Shown here piece after piece: positions 24,820 through 37,691 of a DNA stretch of 64,000 nucleotides (positions are counted from its first letter, which is position 1; every line of letters begins with the position of its first letter). This DNA is from Himantopus leucocephalus (taxonomy: Eukaryota; Chordata; Aves; Charadriiformes; Recurvirostridae): assembly GCA_003993805.1 (NCBI GenBank), contig RSEF01000003.1, positions 59,331,992-59,395,991 on the forward strand. The letters are read 5' to 3'. The position numbers were made by a program, and so were the translations under genes. The notes under the pieces were generated by a model. The model had not been told where the DNA came from. It ran no database searches and saw only the letters and a program-made list of their open reading frames with translations.

Positions 24820-25430
24820 GAATCACAGAATCATATAGGTAGGTTGGCAGGGACCTCCTGAGGTTGTCTAGTCCAACTCCCCTTCTCAAGCAAGGTCACT
24901 TAGAGCAGGTTGCCCATGACCACATCCAGTTGGATTTTGAATATCTCCATAGATGGAGGCTCCATCATCTCTCTGGGCAACCCATTCCTGTGTTTGACCA
25001 CTCTCACAGTAAAAAAAGTGTTTTGTTGTGTTGAAATTCCGTATCTTTTAATTTGTGCTCATTGTGTCTTGTCCTGTAACTGAGCATCGCTGAGAAGAGC
25101 CTGGCTCCCTCATCTTCACTCCTTCCTATCAGGTATTTATACACATTGATAGGATCTCCTTCAGCCTTCTCTTCTTCTGAGAGAAAAGGTTCTACAGTCC
25201 CAGCTCTCTCAGCCTCTCCTCATATGACAGATGCTCCACTCCCATAGTCATCTTTGTGGCCCTTCACTGGGCTCCCTCCAGTATGTCTCTATCTTTCTTG
25301 TACTGGCGAGCCCATACCAACACTCCAGATGTGTCTCACCAGTGCTGAGTAGAGGGGAAGGATCGCCCCCCTCCACCTGCTGGCAATGCTTCTCATAATG
25401 CAGCCCAGGCCGCTGTTGGCAGAGGAAGCT
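24820..25430 (-). mobile_element. CR1 LINE fragment, 5'-truncated 3' tail
   Basis: It starts with AGAATCACAGAATCATA, a good match to the repeated octamer at CR1 3' ends read in reverse complement. It continues through 'aggttggcagggacctcctg', 'agagcaggttgcccatgacc', 'tctctgggcaacccattcc', 'tctcagcctctcctcatatg' and 'caccagtgctgagtagaggg'. The element lies on the minus strand with its 3' end at the left. About 610 bp remain, covering the 3' UTR but no RT. It is less decayed at its terminus than the copy at about 344. The right edge is approximate. Confidence 0.95.
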
Positions 25431-28400
25431 GCCTGTTGTGACAGGTAAGCAGCAGGACCCCCTGTAAAATATATGACCTGAAAAAGCTTACTTAGATGTT
25501 AGTAGGTGAAACCATGCCACAATATGGCAGACCCCAGTATGGGTGATGAACAAGTCCCAAACCCAGCTCTGGCTACTGAGCCACAGTGGTATGCAGATCT
25601 TCTGGGGTAATTTACCCGTGTCCCCATGAAGAGCTCTGTAATCCCAATAATGGAACTAGCTCCTTCTAAGCCACACCAGTTGTTCCTCCTCGTGACGGAC
25701 TGTAGTGTAGACAAAGCCATAGAACATACCTGCTTCTACAACTGATAAAACAACTGGACTTTTGTTTTACATATTAGTGCTACAACAACCAGTTAAGCTT
25801 TGACTGCATGAGCTAGGTTCTAACTTAACTAATGTATTATAAGTACCTATTTTTTAATGATTTCTTGGAAGAAAATTACTAGGTAATCCGTGGGCACCCT
25901 GCTGTCTTAAATTACTTCCATTTATTTAATTGCCTAATAGGTTTGCAATCATGATCATGGTACATCTAGAACATTTCAAGGATTTTTGCTGGGATCTTAT
26001 TGACTCCAAACTACAACTACCCATTGATCAAGTTAAAGGCTGTGTGGTGGCATATGTTATCTGAAGGTGAGAACGATCCACATTATTCTAAGGGGCTCTT
26101 TTACTCCTATAATTTTTATTGTTTTATTATTATCCAGCATTATCCAAGAATCAGTAGACTCATTCAGTGCAGGTTTTTTTTTGCTTTTCTAATCTATCAC
26201 CATGTAACATTCTCGAAAACTAAGTAAGCGACAGACTAGGTCAGTAACCAGGGTGTTTGACGTCACCACAAGTAACAGCACGTTATATCAGTTTTGTGAC
26301 CAACACATACATTGGTTAGGCCCTACCTAAACTGACCAGAGATACGGTGTTGGTGGCATCTTTCAGAAAAGAAATACACAGAGAACACGGTTTTGGAACA
26401 AAAGAACTCCCCCTGAAGATGGACAATCTTTGGTAAACAACCAGCCTGTATTTACATTATTCTCCATTTTCACCCAAGCATTTTTTCATGGAAGTATACA
26501 AGATCTGACAGTGGATAAATAACTGTGGGGAACAGAAACCCCATTTACACAGAGATTTGGAGCCATTTTATGATCTCAGTAAAAGATCATTTCTGAACAT
26601 GCCTTGCATAAGAAAGTAGCACTACTGTTTACACGGCCTGATACATATTCTGCCTGCATTTCATTTAGGAAATAAACATGTGCTTCTTTACCACCCAAAC
26701 TTTAATAAATTTCAGGGGAGAATGGCTCTTTTTTTAACTGTGACTCATTCTTTGCTAATTCAATCAAGCTGGAGCTGACAAAATAACAAGAAGATTTTGG
26801 AGGTATTTTTACCATGTTTGTCACTCCACCAAATGACAGTGCAAAGTTCCCTTGTCTGAATTTCGATCAAATACTTACCAGGAATGCTAAGCCTTTCAGA
26901 ATCCCATTGTACCTCTGTTTCATGGCATGTGAGTTATTTGCTTTCATCTCCCCTTTACTGTATAAAAGAGGATCTAAGGCTGTAAAAACTTCAATCCAGA
27001 GATTCATGCAGCTGTACATAACAGATCCTTCCTCTCTCGTCATTGCAGCACAACATCAAACCAAACAAAATGTCTCAGAAAGCTACAGTATTTGCAGGGA
27101 GGCTGTCACAGATCTCCTTTTTTGCTTTTGAAAAAAAGTGGCTGAATGCCCAGCACCTGCCTCCATACTGACATTTTCTGAAACACTAAGGTAGAGGAAT
27201 CAACCTTTGTCAATATCATCTCAGTGATTTGTTAGAAACAATGAAATGAAAAGCCTCAGCCTCTATCCTTGCTTCTGGAATACAGGATTAAAATAAAGGA
27301 CACATGATTTTATTGATTTAATGAGGGATGGGGGCTTCAGTGGAGCCGTGTTTGCAGGTCTCACAACCAGTTCTTCCCCATTTGCTTGGCTTTCCCTGTT
27401 TCTTGGGAACTTGTTTATGTATTTGGCTGTTACAATGACCCACAGAGTTCACTCCTGTGCTGCATGAAGCATTCAAATGCCTGCAGTGATTTCAGTCTGT
27501 CTCTCTCAACGGGGAAAGAAAGAAAGACTGAAGGGATTGCAGCACAGTTCTGCAAACTAAAGAAATTAAGAAGAGCAGATAGGGAGAGAGAGAAAAAAAA
27601 ACTTTAAAAATGTTAGATAAAACACAGCAACAGGAACAAGAATAACACCTCCTACCTAGGAAGCCAGCTGCATGCAGAATGCATTAATCTCTTAGTATAT
27701 TTTATCAGATAGGAATCCCTCCCCCCAGCTATGAACTGAGAGGTAAACTAAAGGACTTCACTCATAGTGTTTTGTGGTAGATTGATCCACGAACAGTGAG
27801 TTAATCTCCTCCCTTAGACCTTTTACCTTTGTTCTTTTTTTCTTGAGGTATTCATATGATATAAAATGACATTTTCATATGGTAATCTCTCCTCCTTGTA
27901 GCGTTGCTCTTCAAGACTAGCCAGAGGGATGAGACACAATGAACAGTGCCTTCCCAGGAAAACAAAAAAAGAACCAACAAAAAGCAAAACCAAATTGAAA
28001 ACTAAAATTCATTCCTTATTGTCGATTTGGTTGTGTGATAACAGTAACAGAGTTACTGAGGCTTGATGTATGTAAATATAACACAATGGATCTAGGCTTA
28101 TGTCATAAACACCTACAGTAATAGTTCTGTGTACATAAATACAAATCAATTTTGTATTTGCCTACAGGTTAAACTTTCTCAGTTCGCTCTGGTGTTACTG
28201 TCTCTGGGCTCCAAAAGTTAGAAAGATCCTGTGCCTGAGCACGCGGTTTCCAAATCCAGCCCTTCCCCCCTCCCCATTTTCGTTTCCCCAAACTGAGCTG
28301 CTGTCCCTCCCCCCATCTCCTTCACTCTCAGTAGGCGAGTGAGTCTGAAACCAGGGGGCAAAATCATTACTTCCCAATTATCTTAAGCCATGCAAGATAA

Positions 28401-29480
28401 CCTCTCTCTCAAGGGCCGATGCTAAAATATGCACACAGTTCTGATGTCTAGACAGTTATGAAATATAGGTGTAGGGCTGTGCATATGCAGAAGAGAAATG
28501 CATCCCAAATGAAGTGCTTTTATTAAAGAAGTATAATCACTGGGATAACTAATTACGTCAATACCACATAGTTAATTAAACCCATTATAGTTACTATTCC
28601 CATGGAGGGGAGGTCAGACAAAGCAGCCGTCCCCCTGACTCTGCTGTGCTAACAAAAGAGAGAGAAATTAAATATATTAAACAATGCTTCTCGTTCAAGT
28701 TAAAAAAGAAAAGTTTAACAACTACACAGTCACTCAACAAAGAAACTCCACAGAGGTAATTTATGTTGGTACATTTGTATGGAACTTCTTCAAATGGAAG
28801 TCTTAACAATGCACTGTAGTTCCCTTAGATTTGTACTAACCGAACAGATGAGGAGAAAAGACCAGTCTGGCAGAATTGTTGCAGATTTTTTCCAATGGAA
28901 TTTAAATACATTTCTTCACCAGCGGATATATAGGATAAATGACCAGAAAAACATGACATAATGTGGGAAGATAACGAGGTTTGCACTGCCACTCAGTCAA
29001 ATCTCATCCCATCCCTCCCACCTAAAGGTTGACTAGATAAAGATGACATCGTGGGATGCCCAGAAGTGCTGGCAAGAAAAGAGTTTTTATTTCTGCTCCC
29101 AGCCATCCATCAGATAACTCTTCATAGGTTGCTCTCACCTGTCTTATGACAAGGGTAATTATGCTCTGAATTCAGGGACTGGGGTTAAAAATCTGAGCCT
29201 TAAGGAATTCTTGTATAAGAACTTGCAAGTTCTTATTTATTATCCAGTTAATACCTGAAGCAATAATATCAAGATGCACCAGGTATAAAGTGCTCCAACA
29301 ATACCATAAGGATCCTGCAATTTTTGTGAAGGACAGGTATGAGTCATAAAGCTCACGAGTCTCAGTAATACACTTATACATACATGTACACAGACAAAGC
29401 AGAAACCTTCACAAAGTTTGAGAGACACTTGCATCAAAAAATACAGACATCACAATCATCAATGTTGATGACAATTGCCA
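25431..29480. other. Non-coding stretch, no gene supported
   Basis: AT-rich sequence with no recognised gene. A short pyrimidine-rich patch at about 28250-28320 (clusters of CCCTCCCC) is the only compositional oddity. Open frames reach about 105 codons without any domain signature. Confidence 0.5.
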
Positions 29481-29483
29481 ATG

Positions 29484-29690
29484 TCAATGTTTTTCAACTT
29501 TTGACCCATGGACTCCTAGGGATCAACAGCATACTCCAAAGAGGTCCATGAGTGGTGCCCAAGAGGTATACTTTCACATGTGCCATACTGCAACCCAAGT
29601 ATAAGAAGCTTCCTCAGGAGTCCTCACCTCCCTGGAGATTTTGGAAATCCGTAAGTCAAAAAGGACTGCAAAACCAGTCTGATCCCACCC
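29484..29690. mobile_element. Possible hAT-like or other DNA-transposon fossil
   Basis: The string TTTTTCAACTTTTGACCCATGGAC resembles the inner ends of hAT-type (Charlie) elements, which commonly read 'gtttctcaacctttt..gacccatggac'. The following 'aagaggtccatgagtggtg' fits the same style. I could not find the matching inverted end or an 8-bp target duplication, so this is only a suggestion. Confidence 0.2.
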
Positions 29691-29780
29691 TGGAGGGAAG
29701 GAGGGACAGATAAGAAAGGGAAGCAAGGGGGGAGGGAGGGAGGGAGGGAGCGAGAAACGAAGGGATGAAGGAAGGGAAGT
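29684..29780. repeat. (GGGA)n purine-rich microsatellite
   Basis: The core of GGGA units at about 29727-29750 sits in a nearly all-purine tract. Such G-rich tracts may form G-quadruplex or triplex structures and tend to vary in length. Confidence 0.85.
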
Positions 29781-29949
29781 TGATGGACCATAAGACTTAA
29801 AACTTGAAATTTTGCCTTAAAGAAAAATAGCGTAACCTAATATTTGCAGGGAGTGAAATTCTGCTGCAAAATTATTTACCTATCCAAGGCAATTCACAGC
29901 TTCTTAATAATGACCCACCAGCTCTTAACACCAGTCAGAGTCATCATAA

Positions 29950-30155
29950 TGATATTATTAATTGTATTACATTATTGTTTTATGTAGTGCTAGGTACTGT
30001 ATTTCTGTACACTTAAGAAGTCAGGCTATCCTGAAAAGCTTAATATCCAAATAGAGAATACAAGCAATGAATAAAAGAAAGGAAGTATTATTAGTCCTAT
30101 TTTAAAATAGGCAAATGACACACATAGCAATCAAGGATATGTTAATATTGTAGAG
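29950..30155 (+). mobile_element. Ancient amniote interspersed repeat (MIR/L3-like)
   Basis: The order 'ttattgttttatgtagtgctaggtactgta', 'agaagtcaggctatcctgaaaagctta', 'aatagagaatacaag', 'attattagtcctattttaaaatag', 'caatcaagg' follows a widespread old amniote repeat. That repeat usually reads 'gcgctaggtactgtacaaac..', 'ggtccctgcc..gagcttacaatc', 'attatccccattttacagat', and 'cccaaggtca'. It is diverged but collinear over about 200 bp, so chance is unlikely. The family name is from memory. Confidence 0.55.
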
Positions 30156-32864
30156 TACAAGGTACAATAAAAATTCTAGGCTAGCTCCAAATGAGCTGGT
30201 TTGCCCAGAAAGGACCACAAAGCACAGTTCCCTGAAGAGATAGTAACTTCCCTCAGAAATTATATTACTGCATCATGACGACACTGCACCCAAGTCAGGA
30301 TGAGTGCAGATGTACCTCTTGTGACAAGCGCAGTGTCACGCAGGAAACTTAGCTTAGATCAATCCAAGTCTCAGGCTGCCCCTATAGCAGGAAATACATG
30401 GCAAGGCTCAGGGTCGCAGTGTCAAAGCTTGTTCCCTACGCTGCTAAATGGTGAGAATGGTCTCTGACATGCTTTCTGCCCAGATCACCCAAAATTCTCC
30501 CAATCAATTCCCAGGTAGGATTCGGAAGTTAACCCAGGAACTATTCCAGGTATGCAGTGAGGGTTATCCAAAATCTTTCTTGCTTCGGAAACCAGCAAAA
30601 TTTAATCATGTGGGTACAGCCAGAGCATGCCAACTGGATGCAGGGCCAGAGAAATGGCAATGACTGTTTATGTTACTATACAGAGGTAATTCAGTTTGGA
30701 TATGACTTAACCATTGGTCCCTAGACAGTCAGACGTCATGTCTTGCTACTTTACTAATTTATCCCTTAATTTCCTGAATTTCCACTATTAATACTTGAAA
30801 GCAAACCATTTCCAAAATGTCGAAATGTTTCAGAGATGTCAGAACAGTTTTTGAACTCACAATTCCTCCAATTTCTTCTTGCCTTTGCTTACAGTTTGCT
30901 GTCATAAAATCATACCTGCCAGCAAGAAAACTGTGTGATCCAAGGAAATAATAGGCGAATCCTATATGGTTTTTTTGAATTTTTATTTGGCAGCTAGGCA
31001 GAATGGGCATTTAAGGAATGTGCTCTTCACTGAAGTGGATGGAGTAACTTTAAAGTTCAAGATATTGTTTTTATTCTTCTATGAAGTCTAATCATACACT
31101 GCCAGAAAAAAGTGAGACTCTGAATGATTTTTTTACTGTTGTCACATAACAGTTTCCTGATCCCAAATAGGACAGCTGTACTTGTCAAATGTTTTCACTG
31201 ATACAAGTGTTCAGTTCCAATTCAAATCAAAGGCAGACCTGTGTGCTCTCCCTGTCAGAGTGCTAAGACCAATTAGAGAGATCTCCAGACACCTCCCAGA
31301 GTCAGAACTCACTGTGGAATTAGTGTTACTTACTGGTGTTTTTAAAATGCTCTTTTGAGAACCCAGCTACACTAAAACTAAAAAATCTGAAATAAAGACC
31401 CTTACTCTAAAATTGTAAGGCATCAGTGAGTGGCTTTTGCTACAAAAAAATTGATCCCTCTGTGTACATTCACAATGCTAAGAATCGTCTTGTAGCTTTC
31501 TGCCTTGAGGCACCAGGTAAAGACCTGCCAAGACTGTCTCTTTGGGAAAAACTGACCATTTGACTCATTTGCCCCAGAAGGACTTGACTTATCATGGAGC
31601 AGACTTTCAGCATGTGAAGCAGGAATACACAAGCACTGAATTCTGTTGGCTTGTTGCAGAAGCTAACAGAGTGAAATGATATATACACAAAGGCTGTGTT
31701 AACTATTATAGACCCTGTTGGTTTTGAGTACCTGTGATAATTCCTGTTTAGGAAGGATCACTCACCCCTCCACTTGATCATCCTTCATGAGTAAGAGGAA
31801 ATTCTGCACTGTTATCCTCTCTGGAAAGTTCACCCATACATGTCAAAGAAAAGTGGTGGTCAGTGATTTCTGGTTGCTGGGAATTATCTATACAAAGAAA
31901 AGCCTACTAACCTTCTAAGCAGCAGATTAAAATTGTTGCCATCATTACTGAGCATAGACAATAGTCCAAAATTCTAGTTTCTCCTACAGCTCCTTCCAGT
32001 TAACAAGACAAAAGAACACATCTAAAGTAGAAGACAGCTTCATGCTTTGCTGTAGTGAAACACTGAAGGGGGCCCATCTGTAGCAGCAGCACAAATAGTC
32101 AAGCCTCTTTCCTTCAACTTTCTGGGTTTTATTCAGGCTGTATTTTCTCACTGCTGGAAATGCTGCTGACCTCTGAGCAAGCCTAAATGCTACGAATACA
32201 AAACAACTGACATTCCTAAAGGTGAGCTTGGAGACATTCTGTCCGGATTCTTCCGTTTGCACCATCCTTCCTCTTTCAGATACAGACGTCAGCTCTGACA
32301 GCCTCAGTGATGAATGGGCTGGGTGTTGACAGCTGAAGATGAGGGGCTCAGACAGAAGGAGAAATCTCCAAGACTGATCAAGGCCTGTGATGCTGACTTT
32401 ACAGTGGGAATAGACAAAAGAATAAAATGCAGCTAAACACATGTTCTGTGGCTTTCAAATTCACCTCAAGCAGTCATACAATTTTCCAAGAGGTTGGTGG
32501 TCAATCTGTCTTGCATATAGACAGGAGCATGACCATACTGTTGCAATGTTATTGCAACAGTAATGCAAAGGTTAAAATGCAAACAAAATGTTTCTAGTTC
32601 TTATAAGCCAATAAATTCATCAACATTATAGAAAAAATGAGAGAAAAAATGAGAAATAAAATGAAAAAACATCAGCTTTCCTATTCCCATCTTTGCTACA
32701 TTTGTCAAGGTAGTTAAGGTACATTTTCATATGGTAAAACCACCAGACATATGTCTAATTAATATTCTTACTGAAAGTACGTTTCAATCCATCTAAATTC
32801 ATCCAATCTAAATCAGCATTGCCTTAAGTTGACAGAGCAATATATGCCAACCTATTGGTAAATC
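30156..32864. other. Non-coding stretch, no gene supported
   Basis: No recognised gene. A 152-codon open frame on the minus strand (32442-31984) has a Cys-rich, hydrophobic, feature-poor translation and no splice-flanked structure, so I treat it as chance. A perfect hairpin at 32538-32560 and a 12-bp GAAAAAATGAGA direct repeat at 32631-32654 are noted. Confidence 0.5.
32538..32560. repeat. Perfect 10-bp inverted repeat, 3-nt loop
   Basis: CTGTTGCAAT and ATTGCAACAG flank GTT. Each arm carries a TTGCAAT half like a C/EBP element, and ATGCAAA-type motifs follow at 32562-32580. A cruciform-capable palindrome or a paired binding site are both possible. Confidence 0.7.
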
Positions 32865-32867
32865 CCA

Positions 32868-33305
32868 GAATTACAGGAGTGGAAATGAGCATTGAACAAT
32901 CACCTGATCCATTTGCTGCACCTCCAACAAAACCGGCGATATCTGTCCCATTCCTCACAAAGGTCTATCTAATAGATACACCAACTGCAACTCCATAACC
33001 TCTGTGAGTAACCAACTTTAACTCTTTGCTGTCCTTATCATTGCAAGGTTTTCATAGTTGCCTTGCCTATTGCTTGTCTTATCCATCATGGACAGAAAGT
33101 ATGGTTGTCTTCCACATCACTGCAATCTTTCATTTATTTGCACATCACTATATGATATCCCTTCTCAGCCGTCAAAAAAATTCTTCTAAGGCTGTAAAAA
33201 GCCAATTTACTCAAACCTCCCTCACAGTCATGTTTTGTAACTCTGATCATTCTGTTTTCTCTCCTTCAGGCTCTCCAGCTCATCCATGTCTTTCTTAAAG
33301 TTCAG
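32868..33305 (-). mobile_element. Ancient CR1/L3-like LINE tail
   Basis: The segment follows the order of an old CR1-clade 3' UTR in reverse complement: a degenerate terminus near 32868, an 'actctttgctgtccttatcattg' block near 33020, a 'tcatttatttgcacatcactatatgatatccc' block near 33130, 'actcaaacctccctcacagtcatg' near 33210, and 'ctccttcaggctctccagctcatccatgtctttctt' near 33263. It is far more diverged than the three clear CR1 copies, which suggests a much older insertion. No coding remnant is visible. Boundaries are approximate. Confidence 0.6.
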
Positions 33306-36300
33306 GTGAGGAAACTGCTCTATTTGAGCCTTCACCAATGCCAAGGAGGATCATTTCATATCCGCTGCACACCATAGATCTGTTCAAGGAGAACAGTGCA
33401 ATGATTGCCTTGTTTGGTAACAGTATGGCATGTAGCCTTATATTCATATGTGATTCTCTATACTCCTCACAGCCTTTTCCAGGGAAACTGCCACCCAACC
33501 ACCTAACTAGGTGTTAGTACCTGGGACTTTTTCCTTCTGGAAAGTATCCATTGCTTTCTGGAGAGAACACCAGTGCCAAAGACTGCCAGTTTGCTGTCAG
33601 TTGTGCACAAGGAATCCGCACAATCAGAGACCAGAACAAAACCAGGGGGAGGGAACTGTAAGGTTTCCACCAGTTTTTGTGAACTTTTCCTTGGGATCTA
33701 CTGCCAGTATCATCAAGAATGTCAAGTCCTAAACTCCCACAGATATGTATCAGGGATTAGGCAGGCACATAACAGGTAGGACCTGGCCTAAATGCTTAAA
33801 TTAAAACTCAAACTTGTTCATCAAAATTTAAGAAACCTAGTCGTTCCACATCTAGACAGTTAACTGGAGACATCATACGGATCATTTGTAAAAAACATAT
33901 TTACCTTGGTTAATTCTCTCTGATTGATGATCACATCCACAACTTGATTTTAAGACTTGCACAACTGATAATGTCAGAGTAATTCCTTTATATCACCTTC
34001 ACATGTTAATGATTTGCCATCAAAAAGTTAAAATATACTTATGTAAAAAGATACATTCGCTGAAAGATGTTTCATAAACATGATTGTCTAATAACAGTTT
34101 CAAATGCATCCATACCACACAAAAAGAAAGGAAGAAAACAGTGTGTTACTTTTAAAAGATCAAACAATACCATCATCAGCTTAATGAGACACAAATTATA
34201 ATAATATCTCTCAAGACATGCAACAGCTAAGAGTCCTGAGCCCTGAAACCATTTAGTCTGTATTTCCTTCTCTAAGAATGGACCAAGAATGGTCTAGATA
34301 AACCTTTACTGGACAGCCATGGGATACCTTCCTCCCAAAAACTATTTTCTCCTTCACCATCACAGTGATACAGTTTTATTGCCCCCCAGGCAGGAGGACT
34401 TGCACAGACATTGTAAAAAGATGTTTTCATTTTTCTTAATGTCACTGTGAATAAGCTCATTATCTGTAACAATGTCTAAGGCTTTTCTGAAACCTGCTGA
34501 ACTTTTGGCTTCTTCTGATGCCTCAAGATTGGAATCACCAAGATGTGGACACCACACTGAACATAATTTTTTCCATGCAATTGCCACAGATTTGTGTGGA
34601 AATAACTGCATGAACAAATGATCAGTTAGGTCACTAATAGACTGTTTGCACCTGCAAAAACCCAATGTGTTTTCATAACCATGGTAACCACATTTTCATG
34701 GAATCTCTGTAATTTTTTTAACAAGGTTTTTATGTGTATTTTTGGGGTGAAAGCCCTCCATATTTTGTGATAGACCTAACCAGACAGGCAAATTGGATAT
34801 TATTTGAAAACTGCACTATTCATAATGTGTTAGACATTGCCACTCAAGGGCAGCTGAAACCAAGCTTTATAAATCCCACCCAATAAGCTTATTTTAATCG
34901 AGCATTTCTGTGTGCAAGCAAAGTTAGTGAAAGGTGCCAAAGTAGAAGTGCACAAAACCAATGTTCCTTATTTAAAGGAGTGGTACAGCAGCTGTGGAAA
35001 CTTTCCCTACGCTTCCATGCCAATTTGTCTCATCTCCAAGCTCATTGCTTAGCTCAACCATGTTGCTGATCTAACCAAACTGATGAAGGTCCAAGTGACA
35101 ATTTGCATGTGCAACCAAGGGATGTGTACACAACCTGCATGGAGTTTCACGTTCACTCAAGCACAAGCTTAATCTGAAAAAAAAAAAAAACCAAAACATT
35201 TATTGCAGCCAGTGGGGACCAAGCTTTTAAGTGGTAATTCATAGAGTTCCCATTTAGTTTTATGGGCTTGCCCTTATTTCATTTTCATTTGACTATGCTA
35301 GGATTCCGTGCACCATGGCAAATATTTGACAGCTTCCTCAGCAGGCTCTGTGCTCTGCAGAGATTGCACAATGCTACCTATTATTAATTGGTTTCAAAAT
35401 GCATTCTCCTGTAACCCAAACTAAGATGTGACTATTATACCTGTCATCCCAAAGTATGCAGAAATAAAATATTTGCAATTAGTTCATGAAATCTTTGTAA
35501 GTTTGATTGGTTAAGCCTTCCAAGTTTTAAATAAATTCTGTAAAAATACTTATCCATGTAAAAGCAGACCTTATTGTCCCAAGGCACCTGCCTGTTATGT
35601 TCACTTCATTTGTGTAATATACAGTGGTCTAGAGACTTCTGGAGCATGATGAGAGAATGTTTAGTAGAAAGAACACTTCATGTCTATGCTATTATAAAGA
35701 ACCCTTTTAACCCATTAATCTTAACACATTTCACAAGGACATGTTAAGCTTCACAACTCTCCTAACAAGAAGAAGCCCAAAGGAAGAAGAAAATCAATTC
35801 ATGCAAGCAACACCAATGGAAAATTCTTTCTGATGAAGGCATCTGAAGTGATTGATGGCAATCACTGATGCTGTTAGCTGAATGATCTCATGATGAGGAA
35901 ATTCAGAGAAGTTGCTTCTGCAAAGCAAATGACTGAGCTCTTGTCAAAAGCGTGCATCCAAGCTTTGCACACACGAAAGACCTGGAAGAGGGACAGCTGC
36001 CACCAAACTGCGAATGGAAAGCTACACAAGAATAGACTTCTACAAGCTTTGTCCAGATGTTTGACCCAAAATTTGCTGCTGTAGTGGATAGCCACTAGGA
36101 GCAGCCAGCCCTATGTCTGTTATTGAAGAGGTCTTTGCTGAAAATCTGTTTCCAGACTAGGAAATTAAACATTCATCATGCTTTCACTCTGTTGGTCATT
36201 CAAATACTCATCTAAGGCTTCAAGCTATAACCTATTTTTGAAGTTATTACAATCAGAGCTTCTTTACAAGAGGGCATTTTAGAAAATGAATGTCCAACAT

Positions 36301-37210
36301 ACGTGTGACAGGAGTTAAGTGTCATTGTTTACTGCATTTAATTCTCAAGTGCACTTTCTTTGGGAATTCCAAAGAATTGCTCTTAAAATGCTTTAGAACA
36401 CTAAAAATCTGATGTAACTTCTCTGCTGTTCATTTAGTCAAAAAGACAACTGATCTCGACATTTTTCCTTTACAGGGTTTTACAAAGTAGATATTCTTAA
36501 AAAAAAAAAAACGTAATATAGTTCAATAAATCACGTCTTATTTATAAATAGAACCATATGTATGGTCACCCTTTAAAATTTTGCCAGCTGCCTTAGATAA
36601 CTAACTTAATCACAGTATTTGTGAATTGTAAATAGTCCCTGTAGTAAGTTTGGAGCTATTTAAGAAACACTGCAACTAGGCAGAGATCCAAAGCATACTG
36701 AACTCTGTGGGATCCTTTCCACTGAATTCAGGAGAGTTTGCATTGGGCCCTTATTGAATTAGCTCTTTTCCCAAGACAAAGTTTGCAGGTTTCAAACATA
36801 GCTCCAAAAGCTTCTTCTCCTGTCTTCAATGCCTATAATTAAAACCTGACCTGTACTGAAGATCACTGAGTGCACCATATTAGAATCAGTGGATATTTCA
36901 GCACGTTGTTCAGCCAAGCTTCCTGAAGGCTTGTAAATGGACAGGGGAAGACATCGGGTAACACCAGATTCTACACTACGTATATATACAATTTATATAG
37001 ATTTGTATACATATATAGTGCAGTAGCTTTACCTCTACTGAAGATGTTCCCGCTGAATGTTACAGCAAGGTGCATGTTCTGATAGGCAATTCCACTGGGA
37101 GCCAAGCTCTGCAGCTTTCTGTCACAGTTAGCCATTTTATTACTTAATACACAGAAAGAAAGTAAAAGGCAGAGCAAATGAACTCTGTATTTACTATTTT
37201 TCATTTTCAG
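33306..37210. other. Non-coding stretch, no gene supported
   Basis: No recognised gene or large repeat. It contains a 14-base A run at 35177-35190 and an A run near 36500. Sequence at about 36140-36290 faintly recalls an old CR1-like tail but not enough to call. If the exon-like segment to the right is real, this would be intronic. Confidence 0.45.
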
Positions 37211-37432
37211 GGCCGGAGAAGAGGACACAGCCAGCAGCACTTGATGGCAAAGGGTGATATTCTGGCCCTGGATATTCTGGGCAAACCCTACTCTGCTCAC
37301 AGCTCACTGCAAAGTGAACTGTTGCAGTTCCCACGAAGTATATTTAATTTGGTCATGAAGCCCACTGACCTTGCTACCAGTGAGAAAAACAACAGTGCTG
37401 TCAGTCATGCTTCAGGCAAGGAAAACAGCTAA
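37211..37432 (+). CDS. Candidate terminal coding exon, gene unknown
   Basis: A strong splice acceptor (TTACTATTTTTCATTTTCAG) ends at 37210. The following frame stays open for 73 codons and ends at TAA 37430-37432. Codon use is more gene-like than elsewhere: CTG is the preferred Leu codon, GC at third positions is raised, and the translation has mixed polarity without low complexity. It begins GRRRGHSQQHL, continues through KGDILALDILGKPYSAHSS, and ends in a polar SGKENS. No domain, membrane segment or signal is visible, and I do not recognise the protein. If the incoming phase differed, translation would stop within about 10-15 codons, so the phase is an assumption. AATAAA signals follow at 37692 and 37796. 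It could equally be a lncRNA terminal exon or chance. Confidence 0.3.
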   Translation, partial: GRRRGHSQQHLMAKGDILALDILGKPYSAHSSLQSELLQFPRSIFNLVMKPTDLATSEKNNSAVSHASGKENS

Positions 37433-37570
37433 CACGTTCCCAGTTCCTCAATATGTCCCAGTATGGGCACACATACACATACCCGCACACGCTTCAACGT
37501 AGCCTGAACCAATACCATTACAAGTTCATGAGTCAGTACGTAGTAAATGTGGGTATATAAATATATTTAT

Positions 37571-37584
37571 ACACACACACACAC
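37571..37584. repeat. (AC)7 microsatellite
   Basis: Seven AC units flanked by TATA-rich sequence (ATATATTTAT on the left, TGCATATG on the right). It would lie in the 3' UTR if the upstream exon candidate is real. Confidence 0.85.
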
Positions 37585-37691
37585 ATGCATATGTACATAA
37601 AAAATTTTGAAGAGTTAACTGTGCTACTGTAAATATGGATATACATATTCATTCCCCCTTCAGACCACTTCTACCAAAAATGCTTTTAAAG

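Noticed and set aside
31984..32442. 152-codon open frame on the minus strand
   Set aside because: No recognisable domain, no credible promoter or splice structure; composition fits random translation.
34440..34600. Possible CR1-like fragment around the 'tgtggacaccacactg' string
   Set aside because: Only one short block resembles a CR1 tail and neighbours do not follow the expected order.
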